NCBI GenBank assembly: GCA_020635995.1
Contig: JACJYS010000003.1
Location: forward strand, 86,001 to 150,000
Direction of reading: 5' to 3'
DNA from: Chitinophagales bacterium
GTDB taxonomy: Bacteria; Bacteroidota; Bacteroidia; Chitinophagales; UBA8649
Length of the DNA: 64,000 nt
The notes beneath the pieces were generated by a model, which was not told the DNA's origin, searched no databases, and was given only the letters and a program-made list of their open reading frames with translations. Made by a program: the position numbers and the translations under genes. Positions 34,567 to 43,484 of this stretch are shown here, piece by piece (the stretch's first letter is position 1; each line of letters begins with the position of its first letter).

Positions 34567-35418
34567 CTAAAACCCATGCTTCCACCTATTATGACTCCAA
34601 AGATACTCGCTTGGGTTTTCTTTTATTTGTTGTTCTAATCTATGTGCATAATCTTGTGTCAACTTTTCAACTGTATAATCCTGCGGATTGCTACACAGAT
34701 TTTCTACATACATAGTATAATATCCGGGTTTTGTTCTTTTGGTATAAACGTAAACCATAGGTTGATTGAGTTCTATAGCTTTAGCTGCCGCTCCTGCTAA
34801 AAAAAGGGTTTTTCTTCCAAAAAAATCTACCCAAACACCACTTTTTTTGTTAGAAGGACTTTGGTCTGCTATAAAAGCATTAGCTATAATTTGTGTGTTG
34901 TTTTTATAAAATTCGCTTACTTCTTTAGTTGAAACCAAAATAGCTCCATATCTGCTTCTGTTTGCTTTTATCCAATTATTTATTTGTTGGTTTTTTACAG
35001 GCTGATAAATAGCAACAAGCTGTGGCGTTATTTGAAGAGGAGCAGCTAAAGCCGGCCATTCCCAATTATTGTAATGCCCAAAAACCATAACTACACTTTT
35101 GCCACTTTGGGCATATTCTTTTATAATACCCTCGTCTATTTTAAACCTATTGAGTATATTTTTTTTACTTATAGTAAAAGATTTAATCCCTTCGCAAATT
35201 AAAAGATACAAATGCTTATAAAAACCTTTTAAAGTTTGTTTATAAAACAACTCACTTTCATTGGGATAGGCAATTTTTAAATTCTTTAAAATTACTTTTT
35301 GTCTATATTTTAAAACATGAGCTATAATTAAATAAAAAGGAAATAGTTTTATTCTAATAAGCCAAAACGGGAGTATGCTTATAGGGTAAATTACTATTTT
35401 TAAAAGTATGCCTAACAT
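34567..35418 (-). CDS. LpxL/HtrB-like lysophospholipid acyltransferase
   Basis: A 283-residue inner-membrane-associated acyltransferase of the LABLAT family, which adds acyl chains to lipid A or related lipids. An N-terminal hydrophobic region is followed by the catalytic HxxxxE motif in FGHYNNWEWPALA (His115, Glu120), the DQSPSNKKSGVWVDFFGRKT block with ADQSP, and the GAAAKAIELNQPMV segment. The C-terminus PSEYLWSHNRWKHGF is typical. It could modify lipid A (lpxL/lpxM) or another lipid such as an aminolipid; I cannot tell. It is transcribed alone, divergent from the Cys-rich gene. Confidence 0.82.
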   Translation of the reverse strand: MLGILLKIVIYPISILPFWLIRIKLFPFYLIIAHVLKYRQKVILKNLKIAYPNESELFYKQTLKGFYKHLYLLICEGIKSFTISKKNILNRFKIDEGIIKEYAQSGKSVVMVFGHYNNWEWPALAAPLQITPQLVAIYQPVKNQQINNWIKANRSRYGAILVSTKEVSEFYKNNTQIIANAFIADQSPSNKKSGVWVDFFGRKTLFLAGAAAKAIELNQPMVYVYTKRTKPGYYTMYVENLCSNPQDYTVEKLTQDYAHRLEQQIKENPSEYLWSHNRWKHGF

Positions 35419-35487
35419 TTATAAATGTAAAAGTAACAAGATTAAAATAATTGATACATAAATTGAGTAAATAGCGTTAATTTTTCG

Positions 35488-35495
35488 TAATTTTG
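35488..35495 (+). promoter_or_regulatory. -7 box for the Cys-rich small gene
   Basis: TAATTTTG matches TAnnTTTG and ends five bases before the GTG at 35501, which implies a nearly leaderless transcript. Confidence 0.45.
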
Positions 35496-35500
35496 CAGTA

Positions 35501-35881
35501 GTGAAAAGGGTGTTAGCCATATTATTACTATTCATTTTTTCTGCACCGCTGTTAATAAGAGTTGGCGTAATGGGAAATTGGGTAATAAATCACGAATATA
35601 TTGCAAAATATCTTTGTGTACAAAAGGATAAACCCAACAATAAATGTAATGGAAAGTGCCATTTAGCTAAAAGTCTTCAAAAAGTAGATGAAGTAGAAGA
35701 AAACGGAGATAAAAACGCTATAAATATTCCTCATTTTGAATTTCAGTTTTTTACGCAAGTAGAAGAAAATACTTTAGGAATTATAGTTTCAGACAATAAA
35801 TTTCCATATAATAACACTATTAATGAAATAAAAACTCAGTTTGAGCCTTCAATTTTAATTCCTCCACCCAAGTTTATTTAA
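35501..35881 (+). CDS. Small Cys-rich envelope protein of unknown function
   Basis: A 126-residue protein with an N-terminal hydrophobic segment (VLAILLLFIFSAPLLI) that is a signal peptide or anchor, then CVQKDKPNNKCNGKCHLAK with Cys39, Cys49, Cys53 and His54. The rest is polar and ends in PSILIPPPKF. The start is GTG; no better ATG exists upstream in frame. The Cys/His pattern is that of a metal or haem-interacting protein seen across Bacteroidota, without a known role. It lies upstream of, and in the same direction as, mbnP and mbnH, from which it is separated by 163 bp including a dispersed repeat. Confidence 0.65.
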   Translation: MKRVLAILLLFIFSAPLLIRVGVMGNWVINHEYIAKYLCVQKDKPNNKCNGKCHLAKSLQKVDEVEENGDKNAINIPHFEFQFFTQVEENTLGIIVSDNKFPYNNTINEIKTQFEPSILIPPPKFI

Positions 35882-35910
35882 TTTTTTCAGATTAAATTTT
35901 AGTGCAAATA

Positions 35911-35964
35911 ATACCAATTGTTAATGCAAAATAGTCTAAATTATTATGTATTCCTAAACGGTAT
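35911..35964. repeat. Dispersed ATACC...GGTAT element, copy 1 (short)
   Basis: A 54-bp segment begins ATACCAATTG and ends TTCCTAAACGGTAT. It shares ACAAAATAGTCTAA-like and TATTCCTAAACGGTAT blocks with the 120-bp copy at 61432-61551. ATACCAATTGTTAA also recurs at 31750. Confidence 0.65.
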
Positions 35965-36044
35965 AATAATAGTTTGTGCAAGATTTTCTATGCCCTAAAA
36001 GCATATAGTAAACAATTATTCTACAAAAAAACAATTTTAAAAAA

Positions 36045-36809
36045 ATGAAAAAATTAAATATATTATTGATAGCATTTTTAGCTATCTCATTCAGCTTAGT
36101 TTCTTGTGATAAAAATAACGATGATGACGACCATGACCATGAAGGTACAGGAACTGTTGAAATGAAATTTGACTACGTTTGGGGTATGAGCAATGCTGCT
36201 TTTACTATGAATACAGATTTATTTCACCCAATGACATCAGATACTTTAAATGTATCATTGTTTAAATTTTATATTTCTAATGTAAAATTAAAAGACATGG
36301 ACGGCAACTGGTGGGCAGAAGAAGAAAGCTACCATTTAGTTAATGCTTCTACCGCATCTTCAAACACTATAACTTTAAGTGGTGTACCTGCCGCTCATTA
36401 TACCGAATTATCTTATACTATAGGTGTTGACAGTGCCAGAAATGTATCGGGTTCTCAAACAGGAGCTTTAGATCCGGCAAACGATATGTTTTGGAGCTGG
36501 AACAGTGGCTATATCATGATGAAAATAGAAGGAACAAAAGTTGGCGGAGGATCATTTAGCTATCATTTAGGTGGTTTTAGCGGTGCTAATAATGTAGTAA
36601 GCGTAAAATCTACCGATTTTGGAGGTTCTCATTTAATGTTAGATGCCGATGCCACTAAAACTATAAATTTATCTGCTAATCCTGCTAAATTTTGGCACGG
36701 AACAGGCGGTGTAGATTCATTGCCTGCTATGATACACATGCCTAATGCTACGGCTACAGAAATGGCTTCTAATTTTACAGGCAGTTTCCAGTTTGTAAGT
36801 GTAGAGTAA
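36045..36809 (+). CDS. MbnP-family copper-binding lipoprotein
   Basis: A 254-residue lipoprotein (LVSC lipobox, Cys21) with a His/Asp stretch DDDDHDHEG just after the lipidation site, then the MbnP-family beta domain: a KFYISNVKLKD strand pair, GVDSARNVSGSQTGALDP and MFWSWNSGYIMMKIEG (about 148-163). In known MbnP a specific Trp is oxidised to kynurenine by the partner MbnH and then helps to bind copper; candidates here are Trp46, Trp89, Trp90, Trp150 and Trp152. The partner gene starts one base after the stop, forming the standard pair. Periplasmic or surface location is inferred from the lipobox. Confidence 0.85.
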   Translation: MKKLNILLIAFLAISFSLVSCDKNNDDDDHDHEGTGTVEMKFDYVWGMSNAAFTMNTDLFHPMTSDTLNVSLFKFYISNVKLKDMDGNWWAEEESYHLVNASTASSNTITLSGVPAAHYTELSYTIGVDSARNVSGSQTGALDPANDMFWSWNSGYIMMKIEGTKVGGGSFSYHLGGFSGANNVVSVKSTDFGGSHLMLDADATKTINLSANPAKFWHGTGGVDSLPAMIHMPNATATEMASNFTGSFQFVSVE

Positions 36810-36810
36810 A

Positions 36811-37815
36811 ATGAAAAACTTAGCAAGTATATTAATATTGCTCAGTGTAATATTGGTATCGTGCCATAAAGAAACGGATACACCGGCTTATCCGGTGTAT
36901 CCTTCTTATTTTCCTGCTCCTGTTTATCAGTTTACTATCAATAAACTAACAGAAAATGGCTTTTTATTAGGCAGAAAATTGTTTTTTGACCCTTTTTTAT
37001 CAAAAGACGGTAGTATTTCTTGTGCCAGCTGTCATCATCCTAATAAATATTTTGCAGATGAAGGAATGGCTATAAGTGAAGGTGTAGGCGGTAAATTTGG
37101 AATAAGAAATGCCCCCTCTATAACCAATACTGTATTTACTCCCGCTTTTATGTGGGACGGAGGTGTGGCTCATTTAGATGTTTCTGCTTTGCCTGCACTA
37201 ACAGACACTAATGAAATGGCTGAAACAATGGCTCATCTAATTGAAAAACTAAATAATCATGCAGAATATCCTGCTTTGTTTGAAAAAGCTTTTGGTAGCG
37301 ATTCTATTTATACGCAGGTGCTATTTTATGCTTTTTCGCAGTATGTAGGTAGTGTGGTTTCTGCTTCGGCAAAATACGATAAAGTAAAGCAAGGCAAAGC
37401 TTCTTTTACACAAAAAGAACAAGCCGGTTATGCAATTTTTAAAACACAATGTAACTCTTGCCATACAGAACCTTTATTTACAAATTATAGCTACAAAAAT
37501 AATGGATTAGATAATAATTTTTCTGAAGATTTAGGCAGAGGCAGAATAACGCTTTCTCCGGCAGACGAAGGAAAATTTAGAGTTCCGTCATTAAGAAATG
37601 TAATGCAAACCGCTCCGTATATGCACGGTGGGCGTTTTGCTACTATAAATGAAGTTTTAAACCATTATACCAATGGAATAGTACAAAGTGCTACTTTAGA
37701 TGAAAGTTTACAAAATGGAATTTCTTTAAGTGAAGCGGATAAAACAAATTTGATTTTATTTTTGCACACACTTACCGATGAAGACATGAGAAATAATAGT
37801 AAATACTACGAGTAA
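36811..37815 (+). CDS. MbnH-family di-haem enzyme (cytochrome c peroxidase-like)
   Basis: A 334-residue di-haem cytochrome of the CcpA/MauG family. The lipobox LVSC (Cys18) predicts a lipoprotein. Two c-type haem sites are present, CASCH (71-75) and CNSCH (214-218), and the family segment RNAPSITNTVFTPAFMWDGG follows the first haem; TAPYMHGGRFATINEVLNHY is near the end. MbnH uses hydrogen peroxide to reach a high-valent bis-Fe(IV) state and converts a Trp of MbnP to kynurenine. It starts one base after mbnP. The alternative is a general cytochrome c peroxidase; the adjacency to mbnP favours MbnH. Confidence 0.85.
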   Translation: MKNLASILILLSVILVSCHKETDTPAYPVYPSYFPAPVYQFTINKLTENGFLLGRKLFFDPFLSKDGSISCASCHHPNKYFADEGMAISEGVGGKFGIRNAPSITNTVFTPAFMWDGGVAHLDVSALPALTDTNEMAETMAHLIEKLNNHAEYPALFEKAFGSDSIYTQVLFYAFSQYVGSVVSASAKYDKVKQGKASFTQKEQAGYAIFKTQCNSCHTEPLFTNYSYKNNGLDNNFSEDLGRGRITLSPADEGKFRVPSLRNVMQTAPYMHGGRFATINEVLNHYTNGIVQSATLDESLQNGISLSEADKTNLILFLHTLTDEDMRNNSKYYE

Positions 37816-37819
37816 GGGG

Positions 37820-39199
37820 CTAATAATTGTTATTTTTAATAATTCTATCCCATTCTTTATCAAACATTTGATTTTTTAAAGTAGAATGAACCAGCGGAAA
37901 CTCATTTTGAGCCAAAGGATTTTCTACAAACATAAATTTCACATTGCCCTGCCCTTCAAGAAATTCGTAGGTCCAAACTTCTATTCTGCCAAAATCTCGG
38001 GTATTGCGTTCTAATCTTTCAGTAGGTTTACCGTATTTCAAGTATGTTATCCCTCTTGAAGTTTCATTGCCTTCTATCATGGTATTGCCAAATTCATCAT
38101 CGGCAAATTTTACTAAATTGGCATATTCCATCCATCTATCTTCAGGATTTTTACTATCTCTTTTGCTCCAAAAACTGTAAAAATAATTTTGCATTAATGC
38201 TAAATCTTTACTGTCAATAGCTCCATTTATAGCGGCTTCTTCAAATTTATCGGCTATAGGTTTTAAGGCATTTAAGTGATGCGTTATATTTCTTAAATCA
38301 TATTTTTTGGCAAAATTATTTTCTATTACGCCCAATCCCCTATTTTCTACCACATCAAGGTCTTCTTTTAGCTTATTATATCGTTGAAAAAACATACGTT
38401 TTCTATCTGCAACTTCATTTTTATCGTTTCGCAGTTCTGCATAAATATAATAGTTGCCACTGGGCAAAGTAGTAATATCAAAACCACTTAAAATAGCGTC
38501 ATTTTCACTACTACTCAATTTTTTAAAATTTGCATATTTCTCTATAACCTTATTATTTTCATTGGTAATATAATACCGCACAAAATAAGATGTTGACGGA
38601 GAATGATAAGCCTCTGCATAAAATTGTATTGTACTTACTTCAGTTGGGTAATAGTTAATAAATTTAGGTGTTAATTCCTTTTCATTTTTTACAAAAACGC
38701 TGTTTTCAGTAGCATCTTTTACATCGCTAAGCAGAGAAATATCAGATAAAAAGGCTGTGTTTTCTATTAGTTTGTTTATTTCAATATTGTCGGTAAAATA
38801 ATTTGTAGAATCATTCAAATCTAAAAACTGCATACTCAACTCTAAACTGTCTTGAACAAAAGGAATATTTACTACATCAGATAAATTGACCAATGTTTGG
38901 GTATTTTCTTTATACTGAGGAGAATTTACTACGTAAACATGCTTAAAAACCTCTTCGTTGGTTTGGTTTATTAGTTGAATAGCTACCAATACTTTTGCTT
39001 GATAATCTTTATTGTTAGCCACAGTTTTATAAGCCACCACATTGCCGGGTATTAAATAGGCTAATTCAATATATTGTTTTTCTTGTTTTACATCATAATA
39101 CCTTTTTACGGTTGTAAAAACATCTAAATTATCGGCAAAAACAGATAAAAAAATGCTTTGCAAACCTAAAATTAATATTGTTCTAAAAATCAAATTCAT
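37820..39199 (-). CDS. GWxTD domain-containing protein
   Basis: A 459-residue secreted protein with a signal peptide (MNLIFRTILILGLQSIFLSV), a beta-rich N-terminal region and the GWxTD-type domain near the C-terminus. There it shows FWSKRDSKNPEDRWMEYANL, DDEFG, RGITYLKYGKP and RIEVWTYEFLEGQGNVKFMF. The family occurs in Bacteroidota and relatives, has no known activity and is named for a conserved short motif. It is convergent with mbnH, leaving four bases between the stops. It is transcribed alone and divergent from the WbqC gene. Confidence 0.8.
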   Translation of the reverse strand: MNLIFRTILILGLQSIFLSVFADNLDVFTTVKRYYDVKQEKQYIELAYLIPGNVVAYKTVANNKDYQAKVLVAIQLINQTNEEVFKHVYVVNSPQYKENTQTLVNLSDVVNIPFVQDSLELSMQFLDLNDSTNYFTDNIEINKLIENTAFLSDISLLSDVKDATENSVFVKNEKELTPKFINYYPTEVSTIQFYAEAYHSPSTSYFVRYYITNENNKVIEKYANFKKLSSSENDAILSGFDITTLPSGNYYIYAELRNDKNEVADRKRMFFQRYNKLKEDLDVVENRGLGVIENNFAKKYDLRNITHHLNALKPIADKFEEAAINGAIDSKDLALMQNYFYSFWSKRDSKNPEDRWMEYANLVKFADDEFGNTMIEGNETSRGITYLKYGKPTERLERNTRDFGRIEVWTYEFLEGQGNVKFMFVENPLAQNEFPLVHSTLKNQMFDKEWDRIIKNNNY

Positions 39200-39251
39200 T
39201 AATAACTATACATTAAACACTAAAAATTAATACCGCTTTGGTACAACTTAC

Positions 39252-39259
39252 TACCTTTG
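39252..39259 (+). promoter_or_regulatory. -7 box for the wbqC-like gene
   Basis: TACCTTTG matches TAnnTTTG and ends seven bases before the ATG at 39267. A TTTG lies at 39237-39240, closer than usual. Confidence 0.4.
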
Positions 39260-39266
39260 CGAAGAT

Positions 39267-39881
39267 ATGGCAAAAAAACTCTTAATTGAACTTCCGTACT
39301 TAGGCAATTTAGCTTATTATAATATTTTGACAAAATTTGATACTATTTTATTGGAAAAACACGCTTTTTTACAAAAATCAAGCTACAGAAATAGGTGCGA
39401 TATAGCCGGAGTAAATGGAAAGTTAACGCTTTCTGTACCTGTGGTGGGCGGAAAAGACAAAAAGCAATATTACAAAGAAACCAAAATTAGTTATGAGCAT
39501 CCTTGGCTTAAAGACCATTGGAATAGTTTAAGTGCTGCCTACAGGCGGTCGCCCTATTTTGAGTTTTATGAAGATAAATTTGAAGAAGTTTACCATAAAA
39601 AGTATCCATATTTATATGAACTAAATTTTGCTTTTTTTGAATTGATAATGAAGCTACTTAAACTAAATAAAAAAGTGGAGTTTACGGAAAGTTATAAAAA
39701 GGAATACAATGAAGATGTAGCGGATTTCAGGTCGTATTTTTTACCTAAAAAAAATCAAGAAATAGGTATATATTACACCCAAGTTTTTGAAGACAGAAAC
39801 GGATTCATTAATAATTTGAGTATTGTAGATTTATTGTTTAACGAAGGACCAAATGCCACAAATTTAATAGAAGGAATATAA
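39267..39881 (+). CDS. WbqC family protein
   Basis: A 204-residue protein of the WbqC-like family (first named from O-antigen clusters). The characteristic N-terminal LLIELPYLGNLAYYNIL, FLQKSSYRNRCDIAG, LTLSVPVVG and the HPWLKDHWNSLSAAYRRSPYFEFYEDKF segment are present. The role is unclear; the family is proposed to act in glycan biosynthesis. It is followed after three bases by a pseudouridine synthase gene, so the two are probably one operon. Confidence 0.8.
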   Translation: MAKKLLIELPYLGNLAYYNILTKFDTILLEKHAFLQKSSYRNRCDIAGVNGKLTLSVPVVGGKDKKQYYKETKISYEHPWLKDHWNSLSAAYRRSPYFEFYEDKFEEVYHKKYPYLYELNFAFFELIMKLLKLNKKVEFTESYKKEYNEDVADFRSYFLPKKNQEIGIYYTQVFEDRNGFINNLSIVDLLFNEGPNATNLIEGI

Positions 39882-39884
39882 GCC

Positions 39885-40640
39885 ATGAAAAGAAGAAATG
39901 AGCAACAAAATGAAGAAATGAGGCTAAATAAATATTTAGCACATTCGGGGGTGGCATCCAGAAGAAAATCTGATGAATTTATAGCACAGGGCTTGGTAAA
40001 AGTTAATGGGAAAGTTATAACAGAAGTAGGATATAAAGTGCTGTTGACTGATAAAGTGGAATTTGACGGCAAGCCTGTAAATCCCGAAAAAAAAGTATAT
40101 ATTTTATTAAATAAGCCCAAAGGTTTTATTACCACCACAGACGATGAAAAAGACCGAAGAATAGTAATGGATTTAGTGAAAGGAGCTTACAAAAAAATGA
40201 AAATAAACGGCAGTTTGCGTTTGTATCCTGTAGGCAGGTTAGATAGAAACACAACAGGCGTGTTGCTTATAACTAATGATGGCGATTTATCTAAAAAACT
40301 AACACACCCGTCAAGTAGCGTAGCTAAAGTATATAAAGCCACTTTAGATAAACCTTTACTTAAAGAAGATTTTGACAGTATAGCTAAAGGAACTATGCTG
40401 GAAGATGGGGCTGTTCCAATAGACGAAATAGCTTATCCAGAGCCAAATAGTCCTAATATTATTGGTTTAGAAATACACTTAGGACGAAACCGAATAGTAA
40501 GGCGGCTGTTTGAACACTACGGCTACACGGTAGAAAAATTAGACAGAGTACTTTTTGCAGGCTTAACTAAAAAAGACCTTCCCCGTGGCAGGTGGCGTTT
40601 CCTTACCGATAATGAAGTAAGAGAATTGAAAAGAGGGTAA
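39885..40640 (+). CDS. RsuA/RluB-family 23S or 16S rRNA pseudouridine synthase
   Basis: A 251-residue enzyme with an N-terminal S4 RNA-binding domain (MRLNKYLAHSGVASRRKSDE, beginning 11 residues in), a LLNKPKGFITT segment, and the catalytic loop PVGRLDRNTTGVLLITNDGDL with the Asp nucleophile. The C-terminal IHLGRNRIVRRLFEHYGYTV block is the RsuA/RluB/E/F type. It isomerises one uridine in rRNA; the exact site (2605 in the RluB type) is inferred only. An inner ATG at 39918 is an alternative start that would begin exactly at the S4 domain; the charged MKRRNEQQNEE leader may be non-native. Confidence 0.88.
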   Translation: MKRRNEQQNEEMRLNKYLAHSGVASRRKSDEFIAQGLVKVNGKVITEVGYKVLLTDKVEFDGKPVNPEKKVYILLNKPKGFITTTDDEKDRRIVMDLVKGAYKKMKINGSLRLYPVGRLDRNTTGVLLITNDGDLSKKLTHPSSSVAKVYKATLDKPLLKEDFDSIAKGTMLEDGAVPIDEIAYPEPNSPNIIGLEIHLGRNRIVRRLFEHYGYTVEKLDRVLFAGLTKKDLPRGRWRFLTDNEVRELKRG

Positions 40641-40719
40641 CTGACTAAGAATATTTTATACTCGATCATTACCATATTCCCAAATATTCATCTGACTTCT
40701 GAAATATGAATATCTACTA

Positions 40720-41937
40720 TTAATAATCGCTAAAAGGTATTTTAGGGTTTACGTACTCTTGCCAAGGTAAGCCGTAACCGCCTATTTCTGCCATAAAATC
40801 ATCTGGATTCATTTCTTCTACATTATATACGCCTGCTTGCATCCACTTACCTGTCAGCATTAATTTTGCTCCCAGCATAGCCGGTACACCTGTGGTGTAG
40901 CTTACACCTTGGCTTTTGGTATCATCATAAGCATCTTGGTGTTTGCAGTTATTGCGTATAAAATAGGTTTTTTCTTTCCCGTCTTTTATACCTTTTATAT
41001 AACAACCTATTGATGTTTCGCCTGTATAATTTTCTCCTAACGAGCCTGGCTCTGGTAATATAGCTTTTAAAAATTCAATTGGAACAATATCATGCCCTTG
41101 AAATTTAATGGGTTTAATACTGGTAATACCTATATTTTGCATTACCCTTAAATGTGTAATATATTCTTGCCCAAAAGTCATCCAAAAACGAGCACGTTTT
41201 ATAGTAGGGAAATTTTTAACCAAACTTTCTAATTCTTCATGGTACAATAAATAACTTTCTCTTTCTCCTATATTATGATATTCTATAGGCTGATGTATGC
41301 TCATGGCAGGGATTATTTCCCATTTTCCATTTTTCCAATATTTACCGTCTTGAGTTATCTCTCTAATGTTAATTTCAGGGTTAAAATTAGTAGCAAAAGC
41401 TTTGCCGTGGTCGCCACCATTACAGTCCACTATATCTAAATAATGTATTTCATCAAAATGATGTTTTGCAGCATGTGATGTATAAATTTGTGTTTGTCCT
41501 GGGTCAAAACCGCAACCCAAAAGAGCCATTAATCCTGCTTTTTTAAATTTTTCTTGATATGCCCATTGCCATTTGTATTCAAATTTTGCTTCGTCTTTTG
41601 GTTCGTAGTTTGCCGTATCTAAATAATGTACGCCTGTTTCTAAACAAGCATCCATTATAGTTAAATCTTGATAAGGCAATGCTACGTTTATTACCATTTT
41701 TGGTTTAAAACTATTAATTAGTTCTACCAGTTCGGGTACATTATCAGCATCAACTTTTGCTGTTTTTATTTTACTTCTATTAGGATATTTTTCTGCTACT
41801 TCATTTGCTATGGCATCACATTTTGATTTTGTACGGCTTGCCAACATTATATCTGTAAAAATATCTGCTACTTCAGCACATTTATACGCTACAACTTTAC
41901 CCACTCCACCAGCTCCAATTATTAAAACTTTAGACAT
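40720..41937 (-). CDS. Saccharopine dehydrogenase family; carboxynorspermidine synthase-like
   Basis: A 405-residue NAD(P)-dependent enzyme with an N-terminal Rossmann motif VLIIGAGGVGKVVAYKC, then GVHYLDTANYEP, GCGFDPGQTQIYTSHAA and the long C-terminal domain. The conserved MALLGCGFDPG and DCNGGDHGKAFATNFNPEINIREI stretches match carboxynorspermidine (or carboxyspermidine) dehydrogenase rather than true saccharopine dehydrogenase. The reaction makes carboxynorspermidine from diaminopropane or carboxyspermidine from putrescine with aspartate semialdehyde, for polyamine synthesis. No decarboxylase partner is nearby. It is transcribed alone. Confidence 0.85.
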   Translation of the reverse strand: MSKVLIIGAGGVGKVVAYKCAEVADIFTDIMLASRTKSKCDAIANEVAEKYPNRSKIKTAKVDADNVPELVELINSFKPKMVINVALPYQDLTIMDACLETGVHYLDTANYEPKDEAKFEYKWQWAYQEKFKKAGLMALLGCGFDPGQTQIYTSHAAKHHFDEIHYLDIVDCNGGDHGKAFATNFNPEINIREITQDGKYWKNGKWEIIPAMSIHQPIEYHNIGERESYLLYHEELESLVKNFPTIKRARFWMTFGQEYITHLRVMQNIGITSIKPIKFQGHDIVPIEFLKAILPEPGSLGENYTGETSIGCYIKGIKDGKEKTYFIRNNCKHQDAYDDTKSQGVSYTTGVPAMLGAKLMLTGKWMQAGVYNVEEMNPDDFMAEIGGYGLPWQEYVNPKIPFSDY

Positions 41938-41973
41938 TAATTTTTTATTTTTTTTGCAAAGATAGTTAAGAAC

Positions 41974-42804
41974 TTAAAAAGTAAAATTAATTATTACATC
42001 TTTCCAATAATTAATAGGGCTTCCATATTCTTTTGCTGATTCAAAAGGCACCATATTAAGCACGTGGGCTTTTGCTAATTCATCTAAAAATTCATCGCCT
42101 GTACTTTCCATTATTTCTGCTTCATCTACTATTCCTTTCTCGTTTATTCTAAATGAAACTACACATTGTATAGTTTTACCCATGTAAAGAGAATTGTTTT
42201 TATACGTAGGTGGAATAGGCGGATTGGAAACATAATCTTGTATGGCTTGCTCGCTACAATCGTATTTTTGCTGGTCTATTTTTAGTTTTAAACATTCTGA
42301 AGTATAAATAGGCGGTTCTTCTTTTTTTGCCATATCAAACTGAAGTTTTTCATAAGGTGTCAATTCCTCTTGCTTAAAATCTTTTATAAGTCTGCTTTGC
42401 TCATCAAAAGTTCTGTGCAGTTTTATTCTTCCTTTTTGATCGTATTCGTACCACTCTCCTACTGGTAAACCATTTTTATAAGTAGCTTCTAATTTAGGCT
42501 CTCCATTTTCATAATACTCCTTGGCTTCGCCATTAAGTTTATCGTCTGTAAAATAAAATTGTTTTACTAAGGCTTCCGTTTTTATATCGTAGCAGTTAAA
42601 TGCTCCTTGTAGTCTGTTTTGGCTATCAAAATAGCATTCGCATTTATATACGGCATCTCTGGTGCTGGCATTTTGCCAATCTTCGTTAAAAAGGAGTGTT
42701 TTTTCTTGCTGTGCAAAAGCAGTATTAAATGTAAGTAGGAATAGGAAAATTAAAATTCCTAATAGATGAAATTGCTTAAATTTATTTCTGGGTTTTTGTT
42801 CCAT
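41974..42804 (-). CDS. TonB C-terminal-like envelope protein with MORN-like repeats
   Basis: About 276 residues from the ATG at 42804; a GTG at 42819 in frame would add five. An N-terminal signal/anchor segment (FHLLGILIFLFLLTFNTAFA) leads to MORN-variant repeats (NGEAKEYYENGEPKLEATYKN) and a C-terminal energy-transducer TonB-like domain (QCVVSFRINEKGIVDEAEIMES, LDELAKAHVLNMVPFESA). Such proteins in Bacteroidota carry the beta-alpha-beta TonB tail without ExbB/D nearby. It overlaps the TPR gene by 23 bases, so the two are probably co-expressed. The role is unknown; envelope location is inferred. Confidence 0.75.
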   Translation of the reverse strand: MEQKPRNKFKQFHLLGILIFLFLLTFNTAFAQQEKTLLFNEDWQNASTRDAVYKCECYFDSQNRLQGAFNCYDIKTEALVKQFYFTDDKLNGEAKEYYENGEPKLEATYKNGLPVGEWYEYDQKGRIKLHRTFDEQSRLIKDFKQEELTPYEKLQFDMAKKEEPPIYTSECLKLKIDQQKYDCSEQAIQDYVSNPPIPPTYKNNSLYMGKTIQCVVSFRINEKGIVDEAEIMESTGDEFLDELAKAHVLNMVPFESAKEYGSPINYWKDVIINFTF

Positions 42805-43438
42805 CTTCACTATTTCCACAATAACTATCTACCAATCCCTTAGCATCTTCATAGCCAAACTTATATGATATTTTGGCATCTTTACAGGCTTTATCATCTT
42901 CTCCTAATGCTCTGTTTACAGAAGCTCTAACATAATACAGCTCTGGGTCTGAAGAAACTAAAGCAATAGCTTTTTGAATAATTATTTTAGCGGCCATTGG
43001 TTCTCCCAGTTCTAATAAACATCTACTTTTTAGTGCTAAACCTTTGGTATCATCGGGGTGTTGTTCTAAAAAATATATTACATTTTCTAAAGCCATAGAA
43101 TAGCTACTTAAATCATAATATATTTCAGCTATATAATAATAGGCTTCGGTAAGTGTTTTATTAAAGGCTACGCCTTGTTTTAAATCTACAATAGCATCGT
43201 CAAAAATTTCAAAATTAAACTTTGCTATTCCTCTGTATAAATAGACTTGTCCGGCATATTTTTCATAACCTTCTTTTACGCCTTCGCCTATAAGTTTATC
43301 TCCGTATTGCATGGCTTCTCTATAATTTTCGGCTTCAACTAATGATTTCATTTTTTCAGCTCCTGCTTTAAAATCGCCTTGTGAGTAGGAATAAAAAATA
43401 ATAGATAGCAGTACTAAAGTTAATTTGAATTGTTTCAT
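42782..43438 (-). CDS. Secreted TPR-repeat protein
   Basis: A 218-residue protein with a signal peptide (MKQFKLTLVLLSIIFYSYSQ). At least three tetratricopeptide-like helix pairs follow: MQYGDKLIGEGVKEGYEKYA, GIAKFNFEIFDDAIVDLKQG (with AYYYIAEIYYDLSSYSMALE), and VRASVNRALGEDDKACKDAK. It ends in SYCGNSEDGTKTQK. TPR domains usually hold protein partners; none is identified. The stop codon lies inside the start of the TonB-like gene downstream. Confidence 0.8.
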   Translation of the reverse strand: MKQFKLTLVLLSIIFYSYSQGDFKAGAEKMKSLVEAENYREAMQYGDKLIGEGVKEGYEKYAGQVYLYRGIAKFNFEIFDDAIVDLKQGVAFNKTLTEAYYYIAEIYYDLSSYSMALENVIYFLEQHPDDTKGLALKSRCLLELGEPMAAKIIIQKAIALVSSDPELYYVRASVNRALGEDDKACKDAKISYKFGYEDAKGLVDSYCGNSEDGTKTQK

Positions 43439-43484
43439 ATAGCTTGGTTTTTGGTTAAAGTTATTAAAAAAAACCGAATTATCG

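Noticed and set aside
42804..42819. GTG at 42819 as the start of the TonB-like gene
   Set aside because: It adds only five residues and increases the overlap with the TPR gene; the first ATG at 42804 is preferred, though not proven.
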